From assembly GCA_025093555.1 (NCBI GenBank), contig JAIWNF010000123.1, positions 1-48,802 of the forward strand: DNA of 48,802 bases, in the 5' to 3' direction. Each line of letters opens with the position of its first letter. Position 1 is the stretch's first letter. This DNA comes from Circinella umbellata (lineage: Eukaryota; Mucoromycota; Mucoromycetes; Mucorales; Lichtheimiaceae). Positions 11,718 through 22,936 of this stretch are shown in pieces. A program made the position numbers and the translations under genes. A model generated the notes under the pieces. The model ran no database searches. It was not told the DNA's origin and saw only the letters and a program-made list of their open reading frames with translations.

Positions 11718-13943
11718 ATGAATTGTAACTTTATTTACAATGCTTCTTCATCGGCATCCTCATCTTCCAATCGAGATGCTGATTCGAATGACATTCTTAA
11801 CTCTTCTCATGCTGCTGCATTGGCTGAAAATCAAGTCAAGGAAGCTGAAATCTCGGGTGAGATGCTTGTCTTGAAAAGAAGGCTTCAAAGTGAAAACACA
11901 CAAAGAAATTATAAAAAGAAAAGACAATTGTTTATTGTAAGTTCTTAGGCGTCTCGTTCTAGCATAATAAATGTCAAACTGTAGCTCCAAAAGTTTATCT
12001 AAATAAAATAATATGAATGAATAGGATTGGTGTGCAGAAAACTATTGTTATGAAGTTGAGCCAAATGTTTTTAAGGTTGATGAGCTTGTCACTAAGGCAA
12101 AACTTTTGCGATTTTTAAAGGAAGTTGTTGATGAAACGGGTAATCGAAAGTGCAAGTGAGACGATGGCGAAACGATGGCGCTTGGTTATGAAAGTAACCA
12201 ACAGTACATCAAAGCCATCATCGATCTCTACCATGATCAAGTTGCTGCTGGAGTTAACTCTCACCCTTATCCATGTGGACAAAAGGTTAACACCTGGCGT
12301 AAAGGAAAAGCAAAGCATAACAGAGATACACTCCGTGAAAACTTCACTGATTGTGGTGTTGGAACTTTGCAGGATGGCTATGATTATAATGAGATGGTTG
12401 CTGTCTCTTTATATTTTTTTACCAACCGTGATCATGAACCAGTAGCATAAATGCGAAATCGTGCTTCATTTTTAATGCACCACATGATGATGCTCTGTGG
12501 TAAAAACTCATGATTGCAGAGTTTGCAGACCTGTTTGAAATCAATTTTCCAGAAGATGAAGAGAACAGCACTCCTTGCCCTGTACTTGCATTCCATTCCG
12601 ACTTTGGTAAAACTCTTGCTAATGGAAACCGCATGTACTTTGCAACAATCAGGCATAAAGATGTACGAGTATGTGCATTTGGTGCCATTGCTTTTTATCT
12701 TTTTTACTGTTTCCATATGTCCAATGAAAAGTTTCCAAAATTCACTAAGAATGAGGATTGGTATGGCTTAAAGTTGTTAAAAGGCAAAGACGCTAAAAAG
12801 CAAATGGCGTACACTACAATGAACGCCCCAATTGTCCGTGCATTTTGTCACTGTAATGTTACAAGCTTGCACATGACACATGCTGGACGTGGATCAGGTG
12901 CACGAGATGCTGAATTGCATGGAGCAACAGAAGATCAATTGCGTCGACATGGCTCCTGGAATATGCAAAGCATGGAGCGCCATTATCTGATGAAGCTATC
13001 AAGAGCTTCAGTCTGTACAGTCAACAGATTCTCTATGGGAAAAGGTAGATATTGGCTTCCTCATGCTTTGATCCAGCCAGAAGAGTCATTGCAACGCAAA
13101 ATCTTCCCTGAGGTTAATGACTGGCTGCCTAAAGTTGAGAGTGGAATTGGCGCCAAAAGGTCAATTTCTGCACAAGGGTTTTTACATCTCATGAAAACAA
13201 TGTGCACTGTTATTTTACAAGATGCAGCTATGTTACAAGAACAGCACCCAACTCATCCTATTTTTCAAGGACAAGATTTTCGTTCATTTGCAGCAGCTTC
13301 AGCCCATGCTGTTCGAACAACACCCACACCCTCTCACATGCAAATACAAGAGGTCATACCTGAGGTAAACCATCGCCTTGATGACATAGATACCAAGATA
13401 GGAATGTATCATCGAGCAGAGCTCAAGCGAAGTTTAGGAGTTTTGCATGAAAAGATCGATCATCTTACAACTGGTCATTTCCGTTTTGTTCCTGGTGCCC
13501 CTTCAGTTGAATCCATAGTAGCACCACCAATAGCTGAAGTCAGTTATAGTAGTTCACAGGCTGTTCAGAGTTCTGCTAGTAAACCTAACCAACCTCCACA
13601 CTACGAGCTTGATACTAATATTCAAACAGTTGATGAGGTATTGCGTGAATGGTCTGTAGGTCCTGCTAACCATTTACCTTCTGTTTCTGAATTGGAAGAA
13701 AGACAGAATGCAGCCTAAAGACCTAGTACCACAATAAGACAATGGTTTAGTTGATATTTGTTCATTGTAAAAGCGGTAAAAGCCATTGTGGAACAAAAAG
13801 AAATACCACATGTTGATGCAGCTCAATTGCTTGAAGGAGTACATTTGAGTAAAATCATAACTCTCAATAGATTGGTCGTGGATCTTAAAACAAACAGTCC
13901 TACCACCCTTACTGCCCTTAACATAATCAAAACATTCAAATAG
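11718..13943 (+). pseudogene. Crypton-type tyrosine recombinase, decayed
   Basis: Exon 1 (11718-11936) encodes a Ser-rich start and a helix ending RNYKKKRQLFI. An 88-bp GT-AG intron follows, and exon 2 from 12025 continues in phase with DWCAENY and KAKLLRFLKE, the SAM-like N-terminal domain of this class. The catalytic part in the 402-codon frame at 12510-13718 has His124-Ala-Gly-Arg127, then HGSW and MERHY with the likely nucleophile Tyr159, the H-x-x-R...Y layout of Crypton recombinases. A C-terminal helical region continues in frame to 13943. Disruptions: TGA 12157, TAA 12448, a frameshift near 12506-12510, TAA 13716 and TGA near 13752. Such enzymes insert circular element DNA by recombination. 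Cryptons have no inverted repeats, and I could not define the ends. Confidence 0.75.
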
Positions 13944-14239
13944 GCATATAATATATATTGCCAATATTTAATCCATCCTCTATCTCATTTTATACTTTTA
14001 CTTCCACAAACAAGTACATGACATATGATAAACCATGCTTGTCCAAATATTCAATGAGACTAGGAAATTGTGTCCTAATATCTTGTTCATTAGTATTTCC
14101 CAATACTAATTTAAACGAAGAGAAATTATACATGTGCATGTATATCCAGTGGCATCCACAAGTTGATGGATCAATACAAAGGTTATTACCACATGTATGG
14201 CGCCAGGTGGTAACACCAAAACATGCATAATCTCCCTCT
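13944..14239. other. Spacer between the Crypton and element B
   Basis: An open frame at 13958-14230 shows no recognisable protein pattern. I see no supported feature here. Confidence 0.4.
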
Positions 14240-14511
14240 TGTCACCATAGGAAATTTTTGCGAGATTCGCGAGGTTCGCAAGGTTCGCGAGGACTAGTGT
14301 AACAATTATGAAGAAAAAAAACTTTATTTGGAAATCTGTGTAATGTTGATTTAACTATTAAGTATATATAATGATAAAAATGGAAGTTGAAGTTGAAAAA
14401 AAAAAGTTGAAAAACAAAATAAAAGGAGAGAAAGAAAATATTAAAGAAAAGAAGAGCAGCTTTTTTAAAGAATGAATATAGTAAAAAAATAAAAGATAAA
14501 AAATTTCAAAG

Positions 14512-17500
14512 TTAAATGTCACGAATGTTTCCGAGAGTTATGTCACCAGGTATCATATCAGGATAGACAACATAGTAGTGACCAGGGTGATGTGAAGATT
14601 GTAACAGACCTGCATATCCCAAAATATTTTCACAACCAGTCACAATGTACTTGTCACTTTCACTGGTGTTTGCACCTGTTCTATAACCATAAGGTGTTCC
14701 ATATCTTGGGCGCGCACCCAACCTGTACTCTGTTATTTTGAGATTACCATACAGCTTTACTAGGCATAGCTGCCATTCATCGCCTATGAAAAAAAAGAAA
14801 AAGTAAGTATGTTGTTATTATAATAGATTGTATAGTTTTTATATTGCAGATGAAAATGTACCTTGGTATTGATGAGTGAAGAATAGCATTAACTCACCAA
14901 AATAGAAGGCTGTACTGCTACTATGTCCTCTAATTGGAAGCCTTAGCTTTACCAGGGTATCTAACTTGCACGCCGTTCCAGGATATTCTTCACACCTAAA
15001 GACAGTGTCTATTTTGAAGAGACGTTTTCCAACTCGAATCTGGGTATTCAATGTACTAGTGAGCACTTAACTATCGCGAAATTGGTTGTGCCAATACTTT
15101 TGAAGATAGTGGAACAGGCTGTACTTACTGGAATACATCTCTAGCGTGGTATGGTGCCAATCCCACAGTTCAATTTCTTGGTTACCATTCGGAATGGTAT
15201 ATTGGTCACCGTCAGCTGTGTCTTCATTTTCTTCTGCTTCCTCTACTTCCTCTACTATATCTTCTTCGACGTATATGCGGCGATAGGCATGTGTGATTAT
15301 GTGACGTTTTATGATGTTAGCAGCATTGGAGCCAGGGAAAACACGTTACTTGATATGTCTTCTAAAGAACCCTATACAAACATTGGAGCATTGGTAAGTA
15401 TATGTTTATATGTTAGTTAATGATGTGTTAACGTACTAATCGCACGTTTGGCAGAACGTGTGCTATAGCTTCGCAATGGGCCTAGTTTCAAGCACATTTC
15501 GTGGATGTGGCGAAGATAATAGAAGTTGACATTGTACATGTTGGTGCTAACTCTGTTCTTCATATGGATATGCCACGTGTTAAGATTTCTATGGATATGG
15601 TTCATTGTTAGTTATAGTTAGGCTTGAATAATTTGATTATTATGAACTTATGTGTTGATATTGGCAAGATCTTCCTGGTCCATATTCCACTGAAGAGCCA
15701 GAGATATGACCGCGTTCACTTGGTCCGCCGAAGACGTGTATTCTTCTACAAGATGTTTGAAGACCAACGTGGGGACCACTGCTTGCAAGAAAACGATCCA
15801 ATCAGCAGATCGCATTAGACCAGCTTTCTTGTACACATCTAAATATATGAGAGGTAAGTTAATATTTATATAGATAAATAAGTTTTTCTCATAAACTATG
15901 TTCATTAATTACCTCTGAAACTTCGTTCAAATAGAGCAGATGGTACCGTTGCAGCTGATGCAGTTCTAACACTCCCGATAGCTAAACATGCTTGCGTTGG
16001 TAGTAGGATGGTCGTGTTCACATCAGTAGCAAAGTCATTGGATACCATTTGCCATATTCTCTTCATAACATTCGCGCCTATGAGATGTAGTTCGTCCAAT
16101 CCAAAGAAGGAATAACCATGGAACGATTTCAGTTAGGCAAAATCTGTGGCCTTGCTAATACCATATTCCTATTTTTTGTTCAAAAACATGACCAATTATA
16201 ATTATCTGTAACCAGATTAATAAAGTAAGTTATCAAAAAATAAATAGACAATCCTGCATATTATTTATTATCATGCGTTTGTATTGTGCTAAACTTACAT
16301 TGTTATCTCCTTTAAATTCATCATCCGTTCTTAGAGTAGACATTTCGATTGTTCCAGTATAGTATCTGCTATATCCTCGACCTGCTGGACTAATTTCTCA
16401 GACTGTAGTTATTCAGCATTGACAGCAACCATACAACGACATACAACCTGAGTGACGGATCAACTCTTGAACGCCGATGATATCGCCTGACGCAAGTAAG
16501 CAATGTACTTTGACATTGATTGGCCCGTCTGCACAATCAACTATCATCCCAGCATCCTCAAGAACATGCAACTCATTCATCAACGGGCGAAGAAAACTGT
16601 AAATGTTCTCAGTATGATCGGCAGGTATTATAGCGACTTGTATCATGTTTTGTGCCTTGTATCTATTTGATGACAATACAATATTGTGTAAGTAATTGTG
16701 AAAGAGTATAAAAAATAATAGTATATAGTTGAATAATAAAAAATAATAGTAGATACTTGCCTTTCAAGTGGAGGGAGCGACAGCAAAACCAAGTGAACAA
16801 TTGTCAACCTGGAATTTCCCCCTTTAAATGGAGTAAACCCATCCACAAATAAAGATACAGCGAGGTCAAGATTGGTAGATGATTGGTTGCGAAAGAGAGT
16901 TGGTTTAAATGACTGATATATGGATCCATCAAATATATCAGTTAATATGCCAGGGTCAGCTTCATGGCTTACTTTTTCGTGTATAGATTCACGAATGTAA
17001 AGATCTGTGATGAACATTGCCAGTTGTCTTGACAATCGGAAGTATAACATTGTTTCGATGGGATTTCCATTCTGTTTAAATTGCAAAGCATTGCACTTGC
17101 AAGGATCAACTGAATTGAGGGGGAAAAGTCTACAATGCTTGGGACATATGCGATACTTGGACTCCTTGACATCGAACATTCGCTCTAGGCGTGCCTCGCT
17201 CTTGGCTGGTGAATATAAAGGTATATTTTCTGAAATTTCCGTTAATAAAATACAGTAGATCATATTTATATAGATACATTTAATGTAATTTGTACTTACC
17301 AAAACCTTCTTTCATAATCCACTTGTTCAACATTTTGAGTAAAGTACCATAGACGTCGCGGCTGATGTTAAACTGTTGGATCCATGCATACAGCTTGTAA
17401 CTCTTTTGCACATGCTTTGGGAGTTCGGTAAAATGATACACGGCTTCGACAATGGGGACATTTGTAGGCAATGAAGGTTCATTATCCCAAGGGTCAACAT

Positions 17501-18039
17501 ATTTGTCTATCGACTCCTCATCTTCGATACTCTCACTTACTTCTTGAAGATCAGATGGTCCCGGTTCATCATCATCATTATCATTATTCATGTAATTGTC
17601 ATCAGTTACATTATCATCATCTTCATCAGGGTCTGTTCTTTGTTCATACTCTTGACCACTATTACCATCAACACCAAAGTAGAAATTGTCAAAGTCGCCT
17701 CCAAATGAACCCCTTGATTCATGATCTTGTTCAGTATCGCGATCCATTGAAAAATCAGCAGACCCAGATACAATAAATGGAATGGCTGTGGTGGTGGCAG
17801 GAGCTTCGGGCAAAATTTTGGGATCAATGACGTTATTTCTTGAGATAGCTCGGAAAGCATCAGGATCTGATATTAATTAAAGGTATGATAATGTTTAGAA
17901 TTTTTTCAGTACTGATTGATTTTGGAGTTTTCATAGGTATGAATAATATATTACCACAAGTACTATAATGTTGCTGGAACACTGTTTTCTTCCAATATAA
18001 TTTGCATTTATCGCAACGACTAAGGATAGTTCTGGGCAT
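14512..18039 (-). pseudogene. Tnp2-like transposase of element B, inactivated
   Basis: Exon 1 (18039-17955) encodes a C-x2-C-x11-H-x3-C finger (CDKC...HYSTC). Exon 2 (17866-~17300) is acidic and Asp-rich. Exon 3 (17229-~16760) has PKHCRLFPLNSVDPCKCNA, TDIFDG and DLAVSLFVDGFTPF, ending ...LPPLE before a GC-AG intron. Exon 4 resumes YKAQNMIQVAI with C-x2-C. Later exons hold FFGLDELHLIGANVMKRIWQM, ADWIVFLQAVVPTLV, LGPLRSYSTRSAKRAI and the C-terminal blocks TAFYFGELMLFFTHQ and GHYYVVYPDMIPGDI. The order matches element A. In-frame stops: TGA 16413-16415, TGA near 16398, TAA near 16129, TAA near 15356 and TAA near 15069. Sequence around 15620-15900 also changes frame, possibly at introns I have not placed exactly. 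Confidence 0.75.
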
Positions 18040-18409
18040 GATTTAGTAGTAATGGGTAAGGTAGATGTTATATATATCAGAATTAATAAAATAAAAAGAC
18101 AAATGAAATAATCTCTCTATTTATATTAAATCCTCATCAATGACCGGGTATATAAATATGCGTGTATGAAACAGTTATGGTCTTCCGATTCGTTAATCAG
18201 GATAAATAATCACAATAAGGTGAAGTAAAAGATTTATCCAGCTATTTCAAGAAGTAATACTTACCAAACATTTTTTTGTACTACTTTATATTATGTGATT
18301 GTTGATTTTGTGACTACGTTCCGCGCAACATTTTTGAATACATGACAAAGCGACCTGAATTAAAAAAAAATCTTTTGTTTCATCTGTTTCAATTACTTCG
18401 CATTTCGAA

Positions 18410-19844
18410 ATGAACACACAACAACCTCTCCAGTAACAACTTCAACAACAACTTCTCCAGCAACAACCTCCTCAACAACAGCAGCAACACTAAGCATATT
18501 ACCAAATAGTGTATTCGCAATACGCCCACCTTCCTCCTCCACCTGATTGGTATGTCCTTATGCAAGACGTGTGCAGCTGGATGGCCAAGGTTGACGACAA
18601 GGTGACTAACCTTGAGTCATCTGTCGCTCTTATTAAAGAAACACTGTCTGTGCAAAACCCAGCCGATGGACAACAGCAGCAGCAGCAACAGTAACACCAT
18701 CTCGTGGACGATGATCCCTTGTTGGATGTTTCTCGGGACATCCAGCCATACAAATGAATGGCGGAATACCGAATTCCTGCAGCAGGTGTGATTCACAAGC
18801 CGGATGCCAGTAAGATCACATAGGGCCTCATTAGAAAACACTTCATCAGTGAGGTCTTGCAGCTGACTGGCCCCAATGAAGTAGCCATGATGGACACGAT
18901 GGTCAAGATTGTGGATAAATTCTATAAACGACTTATAGCCGTTTGGGATGCCCGTCCCAATAAAACAATCAAAACTTTCCATGGGCTCACCGAAACGGCT
19001 AGTGACAAGTTGGCCATGGATGTCTCGATCTATTTGAAGCACCATTTAGATGACATCCCAATTGATTTGTGTGAGAAAAATTGGGTGTCTCTCTACTTGG
19101 TGTACTATCTTTTTGAGAAGCACATTAGTACTTCTCAAAGGTATGTATTGGGATTTATATATATATAAATATAAATATAGATTAAAAAAGTATTGACGAT
19201 TTACATTTATTATAGAGATAAAATCAAGCTCTTGTTCGCACGGCATCTATGTATTTGGGGTATATTTCATTAACTAATGGGCAATACATCAAATAATGTA
19301 TATATATGTGTGTTCTCACACGTTTTTCTTTTTTAATATTATAGAAGTTACATGGATACGGCAAGCGAGGGTGGATTGTCCGCCGTTATGTCTTCGTAAG
19401 TTATGTACATGGTCAATAAATAAACTGTATTAATAATAATATTTTCTTCTATATTTAATATTAGGACGTTTTTTGAAGACGAAGATGACAATAGCATAGC
19501 AGCAAACGCCAGGTAAGCAAAATAACAATTTAAAGTACTCATTTTATTCCATGAATTCTGATCATAAATTCTGATCATAATCTTCATATAAATATAGTTT
19601 GTCTGCTGCTGCGACTTCGTCAACAACAACAACAACAACAACAACCTCCCTTCGTTCTCTATTCCTTCCTCCTCCTCTACTTCTTCCGCGTCAGATCTGG
19701 TTACTCTTATGCAGGATAACTGGTATCCTAAGCGACCACAAGGCAACTTTGGTCTTTCCTCTTTTCCGTCCTCCTCTACACCTTCTTCAAAACGGCAGAG
19801 AAGTAAAACAAATGCTGTTGTTACGACAAATTGTCGGTAAATGA
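18410..19844 (+). pseudogene. Accessory protein gene of element B
   Basis: Divergent from the Tnp2 gene. Exon 1 (18410-19140) is one continuous frame of 243 codons with five stops: TAA 18434, TAA 18491, TAA 18692, TGA 18755 and TAG 18821. The first three sit inside or beside Gln runs. It encodes a Gln-rich start, a coiled-coil-like segment (MAKVDDKVTNLESSVALIKE) and a C-terminal block with LCEKNWVSLYLVYYLF, matching the plan of the accessory genes in A and C. Several short exons seem to follow (from 19216, ~19345, ~19465 and 19598), the last with a Thr or Asn run and a possible basic KRQRSK signal; their exact frame is unclear. Function unknown; DNA binding or partnering with the transposase is inferred only from context. 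Confidence 0.5.
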
Positions 19845-20067
19845 AATAAAACCTTTTTTTTTTGAAAAATATACTATTATTCTTTATATTGATTTGGACT
19901 GTATTATTGGTTAAAAAAGTGACTGAGATATAAATAGACTAAAACTTCATTTGGTTACGTTCGAGAGTATAAATATCTAAATTAAGAACCTGCCTGCACT
20001 GAGTTATAATCGTATACCATGAACATCGCGAACCTCGCGAATCTTGCGAAAATTTCCCATAGTGTGT

Positions 20068-20506
20068 GATTCTGGATGTGGCTTACTGTATATATAAATT
20101 CATTAGAAAATCTAATATTTAGTATTCATAATCCTCTTTTTGTCAAAACTGATGTATTAACGTACAATGGATCATTGTCAGGAGTTTCAGAACTAGAAAA
20201 AGTAATAGTTGCTTAGTAATTTTATCATCAATATTAATAGTATGTAATAGTTTATATAAAGGTAAGGAAGTAACATACGTTTCAAGCAATTTTATAAGCT
20301 CCTCTGTTGTATATGTGCAAGTGGAGTCATCTTGCTCAGTGCTGCTTTTATTATTAAAGAATAAATAACCAGATTAATATTTATATATGTTGTTATATTA
20401 TACAACATTTATGAAGAAAAATACAGACAATTACATGTTGTATGAATAAATTATTTTAAAAGAAAAGAAGAACTGTCAAAAAATATTTGATGTCATCTCA
20501 ATATAT
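20068..20506. other. AT-rich spacer, no gene seen
   Basis: Between element B and the LTR at 20507. I found no reading frame, repeat end or RNA that I could support. Confidence 0.4.
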
Positions 20507-21099
20507 TGTTACATACCTTTTTCTCTTAGTTTTTTTTATATCCTATATATTTTTTTTTATTTATTTTTTTCTTATCATCTCTTTATATAATCAATATCAT
20601 CTCTTTATTATCATTATTATCATCTCTTTATCATCATTATCATTATCATTATTTTCTTATAAATAAATATCAACCGTTTTACAAGCAGTAATAACCAAGT
20701 TTCCCTCTATTCAATAAGAATTAACTATATGTACCTGGAACTGGATTCGATTTTACCTAGAACATGATTTGATTTTACCTGAAATTGGATTCAATTCCAC
20801 CTGAGATAAGATTTGAATTAAGGAGCTAGATAATGAAATAATTAGTATAAAAAGGATAGTTTCTTCCTTTCACACAAAATAACTATTAGTTCACTCTCTT
20901 TCATTTTTATTGAAATAAACTCTTTTCCTGACTATTTTGATCAGTTGAATTTGCTGGTTATAAAAAGTGCTCTTTTATTTATTTTTCTTTTTATTGAATA
21001 AGTTATTGATATAACTTTCCTTATTCCTTGAGTCTTTTACTTGGAATTTCTTATATTTTCCTTTTATTTTATTAATTACGATCTGAAGGGGACGTAACA
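20507..21099 (+). mobile_element. 5' LTR of a retrotransposon, ~593 bp
   Basis: It starts TGTTACATACC and ends GACGTAACA, giving TG...CA with a 6-bp inverted TGTTAC/GTAACA. It is followed directly by a primer-binding-site-like sequence and a gag reading frame. It includes ATCTCTTTAT/CATTATTAT low-complexity runs at 20575-20655. No matching 3' LTR is present in the window, so the left boundary rests on the inverted hexamer alone. Confidence 0.55.
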
Positions 21100-21101
21100 T
21101 T

Positions 21102-21119
21102 TGGTGCTCACTACAGGGG
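21102..21119 (+). promoter_or_regulatory. Putative primer-binding site
   Basis: TGGTGCTCACTACAGGGG begins two bases after the LTR end; TGG is the expected complement of a tRNA CCA tail. Which tRNA primes is not known from the sequence alone. Confidence 0.45.
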
Positions 21120-21291
21120 TGACTTTTGAAAGAATAAAAGAACACACTAAGTTCAATCTTCAGCTAAGATCGCTTATCCAAAGTCCTTTTTACATTTCTT
21201 ATTTTTTTTTGAATAATGATACCATGACTTCTCAAATATAAAAGCTTTATCGAACTCTTTAGAACTTGTTATAATTTTATCAAATAAAAAA

Positions 21292-22572
21292 ATGGCCCTT
21301 ACGGATTTAAGACATACCCCTTCCTCTGAATCAGACTTAGGATCACATCCACCGGTATTGGCATAAAGCACTGACTCATCTAGTTATAAGCCTAGGTTAA
21401 TTGATTTCTATGGGTATGAGGGTGAAAATTTCCGCTACTTTAAAGATACACTTGAATCATATTTTGTAATTACCAATATCAAAAATGCAGCATGACAAGC
21501 CAGCATCCTTAGTGCTTAAATAAAAAAATATGCTCGTATTTTCCTACAAGGAAAGATCCATGCCACTCTGTTTATTAGAATAAAATACGATGAATTAATT
21601 AAACTTTTGGAAAAAGAATATATGACTGAAGATGTCATTGAATATTATAAAGATGCTTTTGACCAATTGACACCAGGGGAAGATGAACCTCTAAGAATGT
21701 ATTTGGGACAAATTCAACAAGCTACTAATTTGGCAAAATTAACTAATAATAAAGGCGAAGCCTTAATTGAAGCAAAGTTTAAATTAGGTTTATTACCAAT
21801 TATAAAGAAACATTGTTACATGATGGGAGCAGCATTATTTTCTGAATACAAACAGTTTGCATATAGGTATTGGAGAGGATAACACGGTACTACCTTATAT
21901 CCTCAAGATAATCCTTTTATTCCACAAAAAGCTGACGACAGAATTCCTACTGCATAGATGAATAGAAACGACCCATCAAGAGAAACTATTAAAAAAGCTC
22001 AATTGCATGCTTTACATCCTCCCAGATTAGATCATGAATCCGGATCTAACTCTCCATCTATAAATGCATTAACTAAACAAATGCAAAATCTTGAATTATT
22101 TCAACATAAATTAGAAAATCCACTGAACGATATGCATGATAATTCTAACTATAGTTTAGAAAAAATGTTACAAAGATTAATTTAAGAAGAAACAAAGAAA
22201 TTGACACAACCCACAAACTTTTATAATTATCGCAATAATAACAGAAATTAATGCCATAATAATAATAATAATAATAGTTATCATAACAATAGTTCCTTTG
22301 GCAGGTTTAACAAGAATACTGACTACACGATACCAGCCACCAGTTGGTTGGACAGGTGGGAATGAGTGGATAAATGACCCGGAAATGCCCATGGCAGCGT
22401 TTTCACAATTTATGGAAGATCTGCGAAGTAGGATTCCACCTGTATCTTCAAATAAGTTACATCAATGAGTTGGACTGTACTACTTGTATGATTTGGACAT
22501 TTGTTTATTAATTATTTTATTCGAAAACCAGTTTGTTGCAACTGTAATGGTAAAGTGCACTTACAAGTGTTT
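21292..22572 (+). pseudogene. Gag relic of an LTR retrotransposon
   Basis: One frame runs from ATG 21292 to about 22300. It encodes PRLIDFYGYEGENFRYFKDT, then KYARIFLQGKI, LEKEYMTEDVIEYYKDAFDQL and GEDEPLRMYLGQIQQATNLAK, the usual Ty3-type Gag helical core. Stops: TAA 21364, TGA 21493, TAA 21517, TAA 21880, TAG 21955, TAA 22183 and TAA 22249. A frameshift near 22320 leads into a PPVGWTGGNEWINDPEMPM segment, and at about 22530 there is a possible degenerate zinc knuckle (CCNCNGKVH). No protease, reverse transcriptase or integrase follows; the element is cut off by a repeat starting near 22574. Confidence 0.6.
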
Positions 22573-22573
22573 G

Positions 22574-22665
22574 AGGGTTAATCATTAATTTAGTGATTAT
22601 AAAAAATTTATAAATTTTACAAATTTTATAATTTTTTAGATGCTAAGAAATATATAAATCAACAA
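22574..22665. repeat. Dispersed ~90-bp repeat, inverted copy at 32085-32185
   Basis: The stretch starting GGTTAATCATTAATTTAGTG is almost the exact reverse complement of 32100-32185. Its edge coincides with the truncation of the gag relic, so it may be the end of another element that inserted there. Confidence 0.55.
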
Positions 22666-22936
22666 TTTTAATCATATCATACACTATAAAAAAAATTCTA
22701 AGGTTTGGCCACATTTGGACGCATTTGGCCGTTTTTTTTTACTGGTGGTACAGACTTTTTTGCTCTTACCATATTTATAATAATTGTAGTACAGACAGAT
22801 AACTTAGACCACCACAATATATACTGAGATGAGTAACTTAGTAACATCTTTTTTTCAACCCTTGTGTTTATTTTTTTATATCGCTCCCTTAATTTTGTTT
22901 TACTAACTTTCTTTTTTCCTTCCCTCAACATCTGTT

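Larger units (their letters stand above)
14243..20064. mobile_element. Element B: 5.8-kb CACTA (EnSpm) transposon
   Basis: The left end is CACCATAGGAAATTTTTGCG and the right end, read inward, is CACTATGGGAAATTTTCGC. Both are followed by subterminal copies of a GCGAGGTTCGC-type motif, as expected for CACTA transposase binding sites. The element is flanked by the 3-bp duplication TGT (14240-14242 and 20065-20067), the diagnostic length for this superfamily. It holds a minus-strand Tnp2 transposase and a divergent plus-strand accessory gene 370 bp away. Both genes carry stops, so it is probably dead, though it could be mobilised in trans. Confidence 0.85.

Noticed and set aside
12115..12716. Several overlapping minus- and plus-strand open frames
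   Set aside because: They overlap the Crypton coding frame, which alone shows family motifs.
17280..17860. Acidic Asp-rich frame as an independent gene
   Set aside because: It joins in phase to the zinc-finger exon upstream and the Tnp2 core downstream, so it is exon 2 of the element B transposase.
19348..19746. Minus-strand 132-codon frame
   Set aside because: Antisense to the accessory gene exons and a CAA repeat; composition is that of a shadow frame.
18410..22300. Stop-to-glutamine codon reassignment (TAA/TAG read as Gln)
   Set aside because: Many stops fall where Gln would fit, but TGA stops are also frequent, the two copies of element C differ at these sites, and intact genes (KDZ, small HTH genes) end normally at TAA or similar. 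Mutation explains it better.
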